Part shown: positions 1 through 9,008 of the stretch, piece after piece
Numbering within the stretch: position 1 is the stretch's first letter
Layout: every line of letters begins with the position of its first letter
Assembly: GCF_003063435.1 (NCBI RefSeq)
Contig: NZ_NESL01000002.1
Span: 62,001-126,000, forward strand
DNA length: 64,000 bases
Reading direction: 5' to 3'
Source: Limnohabitans sp. 2KL-1
GTDB lineage: Bacteria; Pseudomonadota; Gammaproteobacteria; Burkholderiales; Burkholderiaceae_C
Notes under the pieces: model-generated
Seen by the model: only the letters and a program-made list of their open reading frames with translations
The model's database searches: none
Told to the model about the DNA's origin: nothing
Program-made: the position numbers and the translations under genes

Positions 1-1815
1 GTCTTCGGCCAACTCGAAAGTCGCCAGCCAACCCGCATCGTCGGCAAGACTGACTTGCAAATGGTGCCCACTGAGGCGGGGCGCGCCACAAAAGCGGGCC
101 GAGCCCAGGCGCAGGTTCAGGGCCACCAAGCCAGGCCGGTCCAGTTGCCCCTGCAGGCCCTGCCCGGCTTGTTCTGAAATATCCCGGGCCATGAGGCGCT
201 CCAGTTCGGGCAAGCGGGCCGCGCCCTCGGCACGCCGCCGGGCCTCGGACCACAAAGCCCGGGACACCGGATGCAAAGAATGCCGCGCCAAACTCGACGC
301 CCAAACCAGCGCTTGCTCGGGGTCCATGTCCTTGCGGGTGTGGATGTGAACCACATCGAAGGCATCGCGGGTCAAGGTGCCGGTCTTGTCAAAAATCACC
401 GTGTCGATGGATGCCAGGTTTTGCAAGGCCTCCAGCCGCCGAACCAACACGCCGCTGCGGGCCAAAGCCCCCGCTGTGGCCAACATGGCCGCAGGTGTGG
501 CCAAAGACAAGGCACAGGGGCAAGTCACGATCAGCACGGCCACGGCCACCATCACCGCATGGGCCGGGTCGCTGGGCCACCAGTAAATAGCCGAGGCCAA
601 CGAGGCCAGCAACACCGTGATCAAGAAGGGTTTGGCCCAGCGGTCCACCAGCAACGCCATCGACGGCTTGGTCACCGAGGCGCTTTCCATCAAGGCCACG
701 ATCTGCGCGTAACGGGTGGCCGCGCCCACCTGCTCGATCTGCACTTGCAGCGTGCCGCTCAAGTTGTGGCTGCCCGCAATCACCCGATCCCCCGCCTGAC
801 GGGTCAAGGGTCGGGATTCACCCGTGAGCAAGGCCTCATCCACCTGGGTCTGACCCGACAGGACCCGACCATCGCCTGCAAACGCCTCCCCGGCCAGGAC
901 CTCGATCACATCCCCCACAGCCAGACGACGAACAGAAATGGGGACCCATTGCCCATCGGGCATGCGCTTTCGAACAGTGGCAGGCAAGCGGTTGAGCACC
1001 GCCTCCAGCGCCCCGGCAGTGCGGTCGCGCAGGCGCAACTCCAGCCAGCGGCCCATGAGCAGGAAAAACACGAACATGGTCAGGGAATCGAAATAAACCT
1101 CGGCACCAAACAGGCCTTCGGGTTCAAAAGTGCCCAGGCTGCTGACCACAAAAGTCACCACCATGCCCAGCGCCACCGGCAGGTCCATGCTGATCTGGCG
1201 CTCGCGCAGATCGCGCCAGGCATTGCCCAAAAAAGGCGCACAGGCAAAGAACATGACAGGCAAGGACAAGACCCACGAGGCCCATCGCAGCAGGTGCATC
1301 GACTCGTCGGAAATGTCTCCCGGCGCTGACAGATAAGCCGGGGTGGCGTACATCATGACCTGCATCATGCACATGGCCGCCACCGACAAGCGCCACACCA
1401 TGCGCCGGGCCTCCTGGCGGCGTCGCTCATGGGCATGGACATCGTTGGCGGGCAGGGCTCTGTAGCCAAAACGCTCCACCGATCGCATCCATTCGGAGGG
1501 CTGGGTGTGTTCGGGCGACCAGACCACTTGCCCGCGGTGGCTGGCTGAGCTGATTTGCACCGAGCGCACACCCGGGACCGCAAGCAAGGCGTCTTCCAAG
1601 GTGATGGCGCAGGCTGCGCAGTGCATGCCCTCGAACACCACGCTGGAACGCCAGCAGCCCATCGGGTCCTGGTCGGGCAAACTGAAAGCAGCCCATTCCT
1701 CGGGATCGTCCAGCAAAGCCAATCGCTCGGTCTTCAAGTGGTCCGGTGAAGGCGCTGTTGTCGGCGGCATGGGGAGTGATTCGGCCAAACCTGGCAGCAC
1801 ATTGACTTGGATCAT
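1..1815 (-). CDS. ccoI: Copper-translocating CPx-type P-ATPase, CcoI-like (3' end outside window)
   Basis: The frame is open from the start to the window edge, so the C-terminal end is missing. In order it shows an N-terminal metal-binding motif GMHCAAC, several membrane segments, the actuator motif LLTGES, the transmembrane metal site VTCPCALSLATP and the phosphorylation motif DKTGTLT. CPC plus SLATP is typical of Cu(I) exporters of the CopA2/CcoI/FixI group, which load copper into cbb3-type cytochrome oxidase. The FNR box just upstream fits a microaerobic cbb3 role, but no cco oxidase genes are visible, so CcoI is preferred over CopA by inference. In-frame ATGs at 1860 and 1878 would place the FNR box inside the coding region, so ATG 1815 was chosen; no strong ribosome site marks any of them. 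Confidence 0.8.
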   Translation of the reverse strand, partial: MIQVNVLPGLAESLPMPPTTAPSPDHLKTERLALLDDPEEWAAFSLPDQDPMGCWRSSVVFEGMHCAACAITLEDALLAVPGVRSVQISSASHRGQVVWSPEHTQPSEWMRSVERFGYRALPANDVHAHERRRQEARRMVWRLSVAAMCMMQVMMYATPAYLSAPGDISDESMHLLRWASWVLSLPVMFFACAPFLGNAWRDLRERQISMDLPVALGMVVTFVVSSLGTFEPEGLFGAEVYFDSLTMFVFFLLMGRWLELRLRDRTAGALEAVLNRLPATVRKRMPDGQWVPISVRRLAVGDVIEVLAGEAFAGDGRVLSGQTQVDEALLTGESRPLTRQAGDRVIAGSHNLSGTLQVQIEQVGAATRYAQIVALMESASVTKPSMALLVDRWAKPFLITVLLASLASAIYWWPSDPAHAVMVAVAVLIVTCPCALSLATPAAMLATAGALARSGVLVRRLEALQNLASIDTVIFDKTGTLTRDAFDVVHIHTRKDMDPEQALVWASSLARHSLHPVSRALWSEARRRAEGAARLPELERLMARDISEQAGQGLQGQLDRPGLVALNLRLGSARFCGAPRLSGHHLQVSLADDAGWLATFELAED

Positions 1816-1849
1816 GTTCGGACGATACGCCAAATGGCCGAACAAAAGC

Positions 1850-1863
1850 TTGATGTGCATCAA
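1850..1863. promoter_or_regulatory. FNR/ANR box in divergent ccoI-uspA promoter
   Basis: TTGATGTGCATCAA is a perfect match to the FNR consensus TTGAT-N4-ATCAA. Its centre at 1856.5 lies about 41.5 bp before a predicted uspA start point near 1898, with a TAACAT -10 element at 1886-1891. That is class II FNR activator geometry. The uspA ATG at 1922 follows about 24 nt later. Regulation is inferred from the site and spacing only. Confidence 0.8.
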
Positions 1864-1921
1864 GTCACCAAGCCTCATGCCTGCTTAACATGAAGCTTCC
1901 AAAACGCATCAGGAGCAATCT

Positions 1922-2365
1922 ATGTACAAACGCATTCTCGTTGCCACCGACGGTTCCACCCTGTCCAAAAAGGCGGTGGCCAGTGCCATTGAACTCGCTT
2001 CAACGTGTGGCGCAGAACTGCTGGCCTTGAAAGTCGTGCCCCGTTACCCCCAAGCTTATTTCGAGGGCAGCATCCCCTTGTCGGCCGAGGAAATTTCACG
2101 AGTTGAAAAGCAATGGACCGAGTCTGCACAAGCGCAATTGAGCACGGTTGAAAAGTCGGCCAAATCCAAGGGCGTGGTGACCAAGACCCTGACGGTGAAA
2201 TCGGATGTGGTGTCAGACGCGATCATTGCCGCCGCCAAAAAGCAAAAAGCCGATCTGATCGTGATGGCCTCGCATGGCCGAAAAGGCATCAAACGCCTCT
2301 TGCTGGGCAGCGAAACCCAGCAGGTGCTGACGCACTCGCACATTCCGGTGCTGGTGTTGCGCTGA
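1922..2365 (+). CDS. uspA: Universal stress protein UspA family
   Basis: This 147-residue single-domain Usp protein begins MYKRILVATDGS, the usual nucleotide-binding first strand with its acidic residue. It ends with the ATP-binding signature HGRKGIKRLLLGS followed by VLVLR. The length is normal for a single-domain Usp. Such cytoplasmic proteins help cells survive oxygen limitation, starvation or growth arrest; the biochemical target is usually unknown. It is divergent from the copper ATPase, and the FNR box at 1850-1863 sits where it could activate this gene when oxygen falls. A weak AGGAGC ribosome site precedes ATG 1922. The family is certain and the specific role is not. Confidence 0.92.
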   Translation: MYKRILVATDGSTLSKKAVASAIELASTCGAELLALKVVPRYPQAYFEGSIPLSAEEISRVEKQWTESAQAQLSTVEKSAKSKGVVTKTLTVKSDVVSDAIIAAAKKQKADLIVMASHGRKGIKRLLLGSETQQVLTHSHIPVLVLR

Positions 2366-2377
2366 GCCCAAAGCAAC

Positions 2378-2411
2378 AAGGCTGCGCTCCAACTTGGATC
2401 GACGCAGCCTT
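2378..2411. terminator. Hairpin between convergent uspA and matB
   Basis: AAGGCTGCG (2378-2386) pairs perfectly with CGCAGCCTT (2403-2411) across a 16-nt loop. It lies 13 nt after the uspA stop codon, in the gap between converging genes. There is no clear U-tract, so it may be a bidirectional terminator or only an mRNA 3' stabiliser. Confidence 0.5.
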
Positions 2412-2480
2412 GCCATGAAGCGCGACTGAAACTGCCACGCAAGTCAGATCTTTGCAGCTGCCCTGTGGGGCCGTTGCGAC

Positions 2481-4046
2481 TCAGCCGGCAAAAAGCCCTT
2501 TGTATTGATCGCGCAAAAGGTTCTTTTGCACCTTGCCCATGGTGTTGCGCGGCAACTCGGCCACCACAAAGCAGCGCTTGGGGATCTTGAAGTTGGCCAG
2601 TTTGGCCTTGAGCTCGGCCACGATGGCCTCAGGCTGCACGCTGGCCTCAGGTTTGGCGATGACCACGGCCACCCCCACCTCGCCAAAGTCGGGATGGGGC
2701 ACGCCCACCACCGCACTTTCGGCCACGCCCTTCATCTCGTTGATGTAGCCCTCGATTTCGGCCGGGTACACGTTGTAGCCGCCGCTGATGATCAGGTCCT
2801 TGCTGCGGCCGACGATGGTCACATAACCCCGCTCATCGACCTTGCCCACATCGCCGGTCTTGAAATAACCATCGGCGGTGAATTCTTCAGCGGTTTTTTC
2901 GGGCATGCGCCAGTAGCCCTTGAACACATTGGGGCCTTTGACCTGGATACCGCCGATCTCGCCCACCGGCAAGTCCTGTCCGTCGTCGCCGCGCACGCGC
3001 AAGGACACGCCGGGCAAAGGAAAGCCCACCGTGCCGCCGCGGCGCTCGGACTGGTTGGCGTAACGTTTGTCAGCCGCATACGGGTTGGAGGTGAGCATGG
3101 CGGTTTCGCTCATGCCGTAGCGCTCCAAAATGGTGTGGCCCGTGCGCTGCTGCCACTCGGTAAAAGTCTCGATCAACAAGGGCGCAGAGCCCGCGATGAA
3201 CAAACGCATGTTTTTGACCGCCGCCTTGTCGAGCGTGGGCTCGGCCAGCATGCGGACATACAGCGTGGGCACGCCCATGAACACGGTGGCCTTTTTCATG
3301 TGCGCAATGGCGCGTTTCGGGTCGAACTTGGCCATCCAGATCATCTTGCTGCCGTTGATCAGGGCCCCATGGATGGCCACAAACAGACCGTGTACATGGA
3401 AGATGGGCAAGGCATGGATGAGCACATCGCCACGACCTTCAGGCCCACCGGTTCTCGTCCAGCCCCAGTAATCCTTGAGCGTGAGCGCATTGCTGAGCAT
3501 GTTGCCGTGGGTGAGCATGGCACCCTTGCTGCGCCCGGTGGTGCCACTGGTGTAGAGGATGGCGGCCAGGTCATCGGCCTGGCGCGGCACGGCCTGGTGT
3601 TGGTCGCTGTGGTGTGCGGCACGCTCCAGCAAGCTGCCGGTGCGGTCATCGCCCAGGGTGAACACATGCTGCGTGCCCGCCTTGAAAGCGATCTTGCTGA
3701 CCCAGCCAAAGTTGGCTGAGCTGCAAACCACGACGGCCGGTTCGGCATTGCCGATGAAATACTCGATTTCGGCACTCTGGTAGGCAGTGTTGAGCGGCAG
3801 GAACACATACCCGGCACGCAAGGTCGCCAGGTACAGCATCATCGCTTCGACCGATTTTTCGACCTGCACCGCCACGCGGCTGCCTGCGGGCAAGTCCAGC
3901 GATTGCAGCAAATTGGCCATCATGGCCGTGGCGCGGTCCAGGTCTTGCCAGCTGTAGTGCAAGCCCTCGTCGGTTTCGACCGCCACCGCAGTCAGGTCGG
4001 CAGGAAAAGCAGCTCGCAGGGACGAAAACAGGTTGTTGTGGGTCAT
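2481..4046 (-). CDS. matB: Malonyl-CoA synthetase (malonate--CoA ligase)
   Basis: This 521-residue member of the ANL adenylate-forming superfamily should convert malonate, ATP and CoA to malonyl-CoA in the cytoplasm. It carries the P-loop-like motif YTSGTTGRSKGAML, the YGMSET adenylate motif, the hinge TGDVGKVDERGYV and a C-terminal PRNTMGKVQKN containing the catalytic lysine. Stretches such as EKSVEALMLYLA-like and KGPNVFKGYWRMPEKT agree closely with MatB proteins rather than long-chain acyl-CoA ligases. The gene lies directly downstream of a Bug-type carboxylate receptor on the same strand, which suggests uptake and activation of malonate. An intrinsic-terminator-like hairpin stands between the two genes. 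No malonyl-CoA decarboxylase gene is present nearby. Confidence 0.85.
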   Translation of the reverse strand: MTHNNLFSSLRAAFPADLTAVAVETDEGLHYSWQDLDRATAMMANLLQSLDLPAGSRVAVQVEKSVEAMMLYLATLRAGYVFLPLNTAYQSAEIEYFIGNAEPAVVVCSSANFGWVSKIAFKAGTQHVFTLGDDRTGSLLERAAHHSDQHQAVPRQADDLAAILYTSGTTGRSKGAMLTHGNMLSNALTLKDYWGWTRTGGPEGRGDVLIHALPIFHVHGLFVAIHGALINGSKMIWMAKFDPKRAIAHMKKATVFMGVPTLYVRMLAEPTLDKAAVKNMRLFIAGSAPLLIETFTEWQQRTGHTILERYGMSETAMLTSNPYAADKRYANQSERRGGTVGFPLPGVSLRVRGDDGQDLPVGEIGGIQVKGPNVFKGYWRMPEKTAEEFTADGYFKTGDVGKVDERGYVTIVGRSKDLIISGGYNVYPAEIEGYINEMKGVAESAVVGVPHPDFGEVGVAVVIAKPEASVQPEAIVAELKAKLANFKIPKRCFVVAELPRNTMGKVQKNLLRDQYKGLFAG

Positions 4047-4078
4047 GGTTTCAAAATGAAAGCGTGAAAAAAGGCATG

Positions 4079-4101
4079 AAAAAGGGCCCGATCACAGGCC
4101 C
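4079..4101 (-). terminator. Intrinsic terminator after the Bug receptor gene
   Basis: Read on the minus strand, GGGCC, an 8-nt loop and GGCCC are followed directly by TTTTT. It sits between the Bug receptor stop (4123) and the matB start (4046). It would end or attenuate the receptor transcript, so matB may be partly uncoupled or use its own promoter. Confidence 0.65.
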
Positions 4102-4122
4102 GTTCCACATTCAATGCAGGGC

Positions 4123-5118
4123 TCAGTCGAGCTTGGCCCCCGAGGCCTTGACAACCTGCGACCACTTGGCCAGCTCTTTTTTGATGAAAGCGTCAAACTG
4201 GGTGGTGGTCAGGTTGGGGAACTCAGCGCCCTGGTTGGCCCAGACGGCTTTGGCGTCGTCGGTCTGGCAAGCACGGCGGATTTCTTCGATGGCACGCGCT
4301 TGGGCATCGGCTGGCGTGCCTTTGGGTGCCCACACGCCGTACCAGGTCGAGACGGTGTAATCGGGCAGACCCAATTCGGCCGAGCAAGGCACGTCCGGGA
4401 ATGCCGCATTGCGCTTGGCCCCCGAGACCATCATCGCCTTGATCCGGCCACCTTTGATGTGGGCAGCCGAAGAACCCAGACCGTCGAACATCATGTCCAC
4501 ATTGCCCGCGATCAGGTCCTGCAAAGCAGGGCCAGCGCCCCGGTAAGGGATGTGGGTGATGAAGGTCTTGGTCTGCAACTTGAACAACTCGCCCGCCAAG
4601 TGGTGGGAGGTGCCGCCGCCCGCTGAGCCGTAATTGAGGCGTCCGGGGTTCTTTTTGACCATCTCCAGGAAGGCCTTGAAATCGGCCATCGGAACTTTCT
4701 TGGGGTTGACCACCAGCACCTGGGGCACATTGGCCACCAGGATCAAGGGAACCAGGTCACGCTCCAGGTCGTAGTCCAGCTTGGGGTACATGCTGGGCGC
4801 AATCGTGTGGTGCACAGCGCCCATGAACAGGTTATAGCCATCGGGGGCCGACTTGGCCGCCACCCCGGCGCCCAGGGTGCCACCTGCGCCGCCCCGGTTG
4901 TCGATGATCAGTTGTTTGCCGGTCAGCTTGGCAAACTGGGCGGACATAGGCCGTGCAAACGCATCGGTACCGCCGCCTGCAGGAAACGGCACCACCATGG
5001 TCACTGGCTTGGAAGGCCAGCTGCTTTGGGCTTGGGCCCAAAGGGGCAGGCTGCCAGACAAGGCGGCCAGGCTCTTCAAAAAATCCCGGCGCTGTTGAGC
5101 GTTGAACTGAGCGGTCAT
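4123..5118 (-). CDS. Bug-family (TctC-like) tripartite tricarboxylate transporter receptor
   Basis: This 331-residue periplasmic binding protein of the Bug family opens with a twin-arginine signal containing RRDFLK and an LWAQAQ cleavage region. The mature part begins WPSKPVTMVVPFPAGG and has the internal NRGGAGGTLGA motif typical of Bug receptors. These proteins bind small carboxylates for TTT transporters. No TctA/TctB membrane genes are adjacent, as is common for the many orphan Bug genes of Burkholderiales. Proximity to matB points to malonate or a similar dicarboxylate, by inference. ATG 5118 is preceded by a GAGGAG ribosome site. The frame stays open far upstream, but that extension overlaps lgt and lacks a plausible start. 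Confidence 0.9.
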   Translation of the reverse strand: MTAQFNAQQRRDFLKSLAALSGSLPLWAQAQSSWPSKPVTMVVPFPAGGGTDAFARPMSAQFAKLTGKQLIIDNRGGAGGTLGAGVAAKSAPDGYNLFMGAVHHTIAPSMYPKLDYDLERDLVPLILVANVPQVLVVNPKKVPMADFKAFLEMVKKNPGRLNYGSAGGGTSHHLAGELFKLQTKTFITHIPYRGAGPALQDLIAGNVDMMFDGLGSSAAHIKGGRIKAMMVSGAKRNAAFPDVPCSAELGLPDYTVSTWYGVWAPKGTPADAQARAIEEIRRACQTDDAKAVWANQGAEFPNLTTTQFDAFIKKELAKWSQVVKASGAKLD

Positions 5119-5207
5119 GAAATGTCTCCTCGTTTTAAGTGCTCGCATCATAAAGTGAGTCGCGCCAACCTGCCCAGCGGATTCAAGAAACCCAAGAGGG
5201 CCGGGTT

Positions 5208-6005
5208 TCACCCAGATCTCTTTCGGCTCCAGACCCACAGGGCCGCACCACCCACGATCATGGGCACGCACAGCCACTGGCCCATGCTCATGCCCAGGCT
5301 CAAGAGTCCCAGGTGCGCATCGGGCTCGCGGAAGTACTCGGCCACGAAGCGGAACACGCCATAGCCGAAAAGAAAAGCGAACGCCACCTGGCCCTGCGCC
5401 CTGGGCTTGCGGGCGTACAGCCACAACAGCACGAACAGCAGCAGCCCCTCCAGCGCGATCTGGTAGAGCTGCGAGGGGTGGCGCGGCAAATCGCCAGCGC
5501 CGCGAAACACCATGGCCCAAGGCAACGACGGATCGGCCAAGCGTCCCCAAAGCTCGCCATTCAGAAAGTTGCCCACCCGCCCCGCCGCCAGGCCCGTCGG
5601 CACGCAAGGGGCCACAAAATCCATGACCTGCAAAAATGGGCGTTGGCGCGTGCGGGCAAACCAAACCATGGCCAACATCACACCCAGCAGCCCGCCATGA
5701 AAACTCATGCCGCCTTGCCAAACCGCCAAAATTTCCAGCGGATTGGACAGGTAATAAGCCGGCTTGTAAAACAGGCAGTACCCCACACGCCCACCCAGGA
5801 TGACGCCGAGCACGCCCAAAAACAAAATGTCCTCGACATCGCGTTTTTGCCATTGCGGCAGATTTTTGAACGGCAAATGCGCCAAACGGCGTGTGCCCAG
5901 CCAGAAAAACAAGCCAAAAGCGGCCAGATAAGTCAGGCCGTACCAATGGATGGCCAAAGGTCCGAGTTGCAGGGCGACGGGGTCAATTTGAGGATGGATC
6001 AGCAT
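5208..6005 (-). CDS. lgt: Phosphatidylglycerol--prolipoprotein diacylglyceryl transferase
   Basis: This 265-residue inner-membrane enzyme transfers diacylglycerol from phosphatidylglycerol to the lipobox cysteine of prolipoproteins, the first step of lipoprotein maturation. The sequence is strongly hydrophobic, with about seven membrane segments. It contains the MSFHGGLLG histidine motif and the [13 protein letters not shown] signature with its essential arginine and asparagine. ATG 6005 ([23 protein letters not shown]) matches the usual Lgt N-terminus; a longer start at 6092 would add residues unlike the family and run into the ilvD promoter region. It is divergent from ilvD, with a gap of about 100 bp. 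Confidence 0.95.
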   Translation of the reverse strand: MLIHPQIDPVALQLGPLAIHWYGLTYLAAFGLFFWLGTRRLAHLPFKNLPQWQKRDVEDILFLGVLGVILGGRVGYCLFYKPAYYLSNPLEILAVWQGGMSFHGGLLGVMLAMVWFARTRQRPFLQVMDFVAPCVPTGLAAGRVGNFLNGELWGRLADPSLPWAMVFRGAGDLPRHPSQLYQIALEGLLLFVLLWLYARKPRAQGQVAFAFLFGYGVFRFVAEYFREPDAHLGLLSLGMSMGQWLCVPMIVGGAALWVWSRKRSG

Positions 6006-6108
6006 GCCCGGATTGTGCACCGGCCATGCCCTGTAGCGGACACAAAAGCCAGTGACTCGCCCGTTAGAATGTGGCGACCTTCTTTTGGGCATCTACCTAG
6101 ACAACACC

Positions 6109-7812
6109 ATGAGCGACAAAATCATCCCGATCACCCCCATCAACCGCCGCAGCGCCAACATCACACAGGGCAAATCCCGCGCCCCGAACCGCTCGATGTA
6201 TTACGCCATGGGCTATGAAGAAGGCGATTTCGTCAAACCCATGGTCGGCGTGGCCAACGGCCACAGCACCATCACCCCCTGCAACAGCGGCCTGCAAAAG
6301 CTGGCCGACGCGGCCATCCAAGGCATTGAAGAAGCCGGTGGCAACGCCCAAGTGTTTGGCACACCCACCATTTCCGACGGCATGGCCATGGGCACCGAAG
6401 GCATGAAGTTCTCGCTCGTCAGCCGCGAAGTCATCTCGGACTGCATCGAGACCTGCGTGCAAGGCCAGTGGATGGACGGCGTGCTGGTCGTCGGCGGCTG
6501 CGACAAGAACATGCCCGGCGGCATGATGGGCATGCTGCGCGCCAACGTGCCCGCCATCTATGTGTACGGCGGCACCATTTTGCCGGGCCGCTACCAGGGC
6601 AAAGACCTGAACATCGTGAGCGTGTTCGAGGCTGTAGGCGAAAACGCTGCAGGCAAGATGAGCGACTTTGACCTGAAGGAAATCGAAAAACGCGCCATTC
6701 CTGGCACGGGTTCTTGCGGCGGCATGTACACCGCCAACACCATGTCCTCGGCCTTCGAGGCTCTGGGCATGTCCCTGCCCTACTCGTCAACCATGGCCAA
6801 CCCGCACGACGAAAAGCAGAACTCGGCCAAGGAATCGGCCAAAGTGCTGATCGAAGCCATCAAAAACGACTTGAAGCCCCGCGACATCGTCACCAAGGAA
6901 GCCATTGAAAACGCCGTGGCCGTGATCATGGCCACCGGCGGCTCGACCAACGCGGTGCTGCACTTTTTGGCCATTGCCCACACCGCTGGCGTGGACTGGA
7001 CGATTGACGACTTCGAGCGCATGCGCAAAAAGATTCCCGTCATTTGCGATCTGAAGCCCAGCGGCAAGTACCTGGCTGTTGACCTGCACCAAGCGGGCGG
7101 CATTCCTCAGGTCATGAAAACCTTGTTGGCCGCTGGTTTATTGCACGGCGACTGCATGACCATCACTGGCAAGACCATTGCCGAAAACCTGAAGGACGTG
7201 CCCGACGTTCCTCGCGCTGACCAAGACGTGATCCGCCCGATCGACAAGCCGATGTACACCGAAGGCCACCTGGCCATCCTCAAGGGCAACCTGTCGCCCG
7301 AAGGCGCTGTGGCCAAGATCACCGGCCTGAAAAACCCGGTCATCACCGGCCCAGCCCGTGTGTTCGACGACGAGCAATCGGCCCTCGAAGCCATTTTGGC
7401 GGGCAAGATCCAAGCCGGTGACGTGATGGTCTTGCGCTACCTCGGCCCCAAAGGCGGCCCCGGCATGCCCGAAATGCTGGCCCCCACAGGAGCCTTGATC
7501 GGTGCCGGTCTGGGTGAAAGCGTCGGCCTGATCACCGACGGCCGTTTCTCCGGCGGCACTTGGGGCATGGTGGTCGGCCACGTTGCGCCCGAAGCCGCAG
7601 CCGGTGGCACCATCGCTTTTGTGCATGAAGGCGACAGCATCACCATCGACGCGCACAAGCTGATTCTGGAGCTGAACGTGCCCGAAGCCGAACTGGCCAA
7701 GCGCCGCGAAGGCTGGACAGCCCCCGCACCCCGCTACACACGCGGCGTACAGGCCAAGTTCGCTTTCAACGCTTCAAGCGCCAGCAAAGGTGCCGTGCTC
7801 GACTTGTACTGA
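6109..7812 (+). CDS. ilvD: Dihydroxy-acid dehydratase
   Basis: IlvD is an iron-sulfur dehydratase that makes 2-keto acids from 2,3-dihydroxyisovalerate and its isoleucine-pathway analogue, for valine, leucine and isoleucine synthesis. The 567-residue protein contains conserved cysteines in [16 protein letters not shown] and [12 protein letters not shown], and the C-terminal [14 protein letters not shown] motif. ATG 6109 ([19 protein letters not shown]) is chosen because that is where family similarity begins; an earlier in-frame start at 6052 precedes a plausible -10 element (TAGAAT, 6065-6070). No strong ribosome site is seen. The gene is monocistronic or drives the short cytochrome c gene 18 nt downstream. 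Confidence 0.97.
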   Translation: MSDKIIPITPINRRSANITQGKSRAPNRSMYYAMGYEEGDFVKPMVGVANGHSTITPCNSGLQKLADAAIQGIEEAGGNAQVFGTPTISDGMAMGTEGMKFSLVSREVISDCIETCVQGQWMDGVLVVGGCDKNMPGGMMGMLRANVPAIYVYGGTILPGRYQGKDLNIVSVFEAVGENAAGKMSDFDLKEIEKRAIPGTGSCGGMYTANTMSSAFEALGMSLPYSSTMANPHDEKQNSAKESAKVLIEAIKNDLKPRDIVTKEAIENAVAVIMATGGSTNAVLHFLAIAHTAGVDWTIDDFERMRKKIPVICDLKPSGKYLAVDLHQAGGIPQVMKTLLAAGLLHGDCMTITGKTIAENLKDVPDVPRADQDVIRPIDKPMYTEGHLAILKGNLSPEGAVAKITGLKNPVITGPARVFDDEQSALEAILAGKIQAGDVMVLRYLGPKGGPGMPEMLAPTGALIGAGLGESVGLITDGRFSGGTWGMVVGHVAPEAAAGGTIAFVHEGDSITIDAHKLILELNVPEAELAKRREGWTAPAPRYTRGVQAKFAFNASSASKGAVLDLY

Positions 7813-7830
7813 TCTCCGAAAGTGGCATTC

Positions 7831-8136
7831 ATGCAAAAAATCCTTTTGGCGCTCACGCTGACTGCGCTGGCCTTGAGCCCTGCCATGGCCGATCAGGCCC
7901 TGGCCACCAGCAAGAACTGCATGGCCTGCCACAGCGTGGACAAAAAACTGGTCGGCCCCGGCTTCAAGGACGTGGCCGCCAAGTACAAAGGCGACAAAAC
8001 CGCCGCCGACAAGCTGGCCAGCAAAATCATCAAGGGCGGCTCTGGCGTGTGGGGCGCGGTCCCCATGCCTGCCAACCCTCAGGTGAGCGAGGCGGACGCC
8101 AAAAAACTGGCCGCTTGGGTGCTGAGCGTCAAATAA
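7831..8136 (+). CDS. Small periplasmic class I cytochrome c (c551/c8-like)
   Basis: The 101-residue precursor has a Sec signal (MQKILLALTLTALALSPAMA) and a mature domain of about 81 residues. The haem-binding motif is CMACH, and the VPMPANP segment likely supplies the distal methionine ligand. This matches small diffusible electron carriers of the c551 class, which shuttle electrons to periplasmic reductases or oxidases. ATG 7831 is preferred to GTG 7822 because the signal peptide begins there. It follows ilvD by 18 nt and is closed by the hairpin at 8279-8298. Its redox partners cannot be read from the window. Confidence 0.92.
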   Translation: MQKILLALTLTALALSPAMADQALATSKNCMACHSVDKKLVGPGFKDVAAKYKGDKTAADKLASKIIKGGSGVWGAVPMPANPQVSEADAKKLAAWVLSVK

Positions 8137-8243
8137 AAGCGACGACTGTGTAGGATCATGGCTCAATCTTGGGCCATTTGCCCTGTTTCACGGACACCTC
8201 GGCACCAGACCAGGCGCTGAGATCCAATTTGATAGAACAGACG

Positions 8244-8278
8244 AAAAAAATGCCGGTCAGTGTTGAGCTGACCGGCAT
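8244..8278 (-). terminator. Strong intrinsic terminator of sodB
   Basis: An 11-bp perfect stem (ATGCCGGTCAG at 8250-8260, CTGACCGGCAT at 8268-8278) is followed on the minus strand by a run of seven T residues (8244-8250). It lies about 40 nt after the sodB stop codon. Confidence 0.85.
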
Positions 8279-8298
8279 GCCCGCTAGGCGGGGTTTTT
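8279..8298 (+). terminator. Intrinsic terminator for the cytochrome c transcript
   Basis: CCCGC (8280-8284), a 3-nt loop and GCGGG (8288-8292) are followed by GTTTTT on the plus strand. Together with the neighbouring minus-strand terminator it separates the converging cytochrome c and sodB transcripts. The remaining 8137-8249 shows no gene. Confidence 0.75.
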
Positions 8299-8317
8299 GA
8301 CGCGGGCAGCGTCTGGA

Positions 8318-8899
8318 TCAGCCGAAGTTTTTCTCGGCAAAAGACCAATTCACCAATTTGTCGAGGAAAGTCTCGACAAACTTGGGACGCATGTTGCGGT
8401 AGTCGATGTAGTAGGCGTGTTCCCACACGTCCACGGTCAACAAGGCGGTGTCGCCCGTGGTCAGGGGGGTGCCCGCGGCGCCCATGTTGACGATGTCGAC
8501 CGAGCCGTCGGCTTTCTTGACCAACCAGGTCCAGCCGGAGCCGAAGTTGCCCACGGCGCTCTTGACGAAGGCTTCCTTGAAAGCGGCGTAGCTGCCGAAC
8601 TTGGCGTTGATGGCTGTGGCCAACGCGCCTGTGGGCTCGCCGCCGCCATTGGGCTTCATGCAGTTCCAGAAGAAGGTGTGGTTCCAGATTTGGGCAGAGT
8701 TGTTGTAAACGCCACCGCTGGACTTCTTGATGATTTCTTCGAGGGACATGCTCTCGAATTCAGTGCCTTTTTGCAGGTTGTTCAGGTTCACCACATAAGC
8801 GTTGTGGTGCTTGCCGTGGTGGAACTCCAGAGTTTCCTGGCTGTAGTGAGGGGCCAGTGCGTCGATCGCATAAGGCAGTGCGGGCAAGGTGTGTTCCAT
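8318..8899 (-). CDS. sodB: Superoxide dismutase, iron type
   Basis: SodB converts superoxide to oxygen and hydrogen peroxide in the cytoplasm. The 193-residue protein has the four expected metal ligands: a histidine in the [11 protein letters not shown] segment, another in NHTFFW, and aspartate plus histidine in [13 protein letters not shown]. Residues around the metal ([24 protein letters not shown]) favour the Fe-type over the Mn-type. ATG 8899 begins the conserved [11 protein letters not shown]; an AGGA ribosome site stands about 12 nt upstream. It has its own strong terminator and is probably monocistronic. Confidence 0.96.
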   Translation of the reverse strand: MEHTLPALPYAIDALAPHYSQETLEFHHGKHHNAYVVNLNNLQKGTEFESMSLEEIIKKSSGGVYNNSAQIWNHTFFWNCMKPNGGGEPTGALATAINAKFGSYAAFKEAFVKSAVGNFGSGWTWLVKKADGSVDIVNMGAAGTPLTTGDTALLTVDVWEHAYYIDYRNMRPKFVETFLDKLVNWSFAEKNFG

Positions 8900-9008
8900 G
8901 AGGGTGTCCTTTTGTTGTTGCGGGTTGAAGGTATAGCCGTGCATTTTAGGGGCTGAGTGATCGCCCTTTAGCGCAGCAGGTCACTGAAAACGTCGTCAAC
9001 CCGGCTAT

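Noticed and set aside
1815..1878. Longer N-terminus for the copper ATPase from ATG 1878 or 1860
   Set aside because: It would place a perfect FNR box inside the coding sequence and adds no recognised domain. It cannot be fully excluded.
2505..3719. Long plus-strand frame opposite matB
   Set aside because: It is the antisense of a well-supported gene, rich in His/Gly from GC-rich codon positions, and has no motif or ribosome site. The same holds for long antisense frames at 17402-19072, 21823-23136, 44266-45657 and 55935-58142.
4123..5946. One open frame of about 607 residues on the minus strand spanning the Bug receptor and lgt regions
   Set aside because: Only the part after ATG 5118 has family character, a signal peptide and a ribosome site. 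The rest overlaps lgt in another frame.
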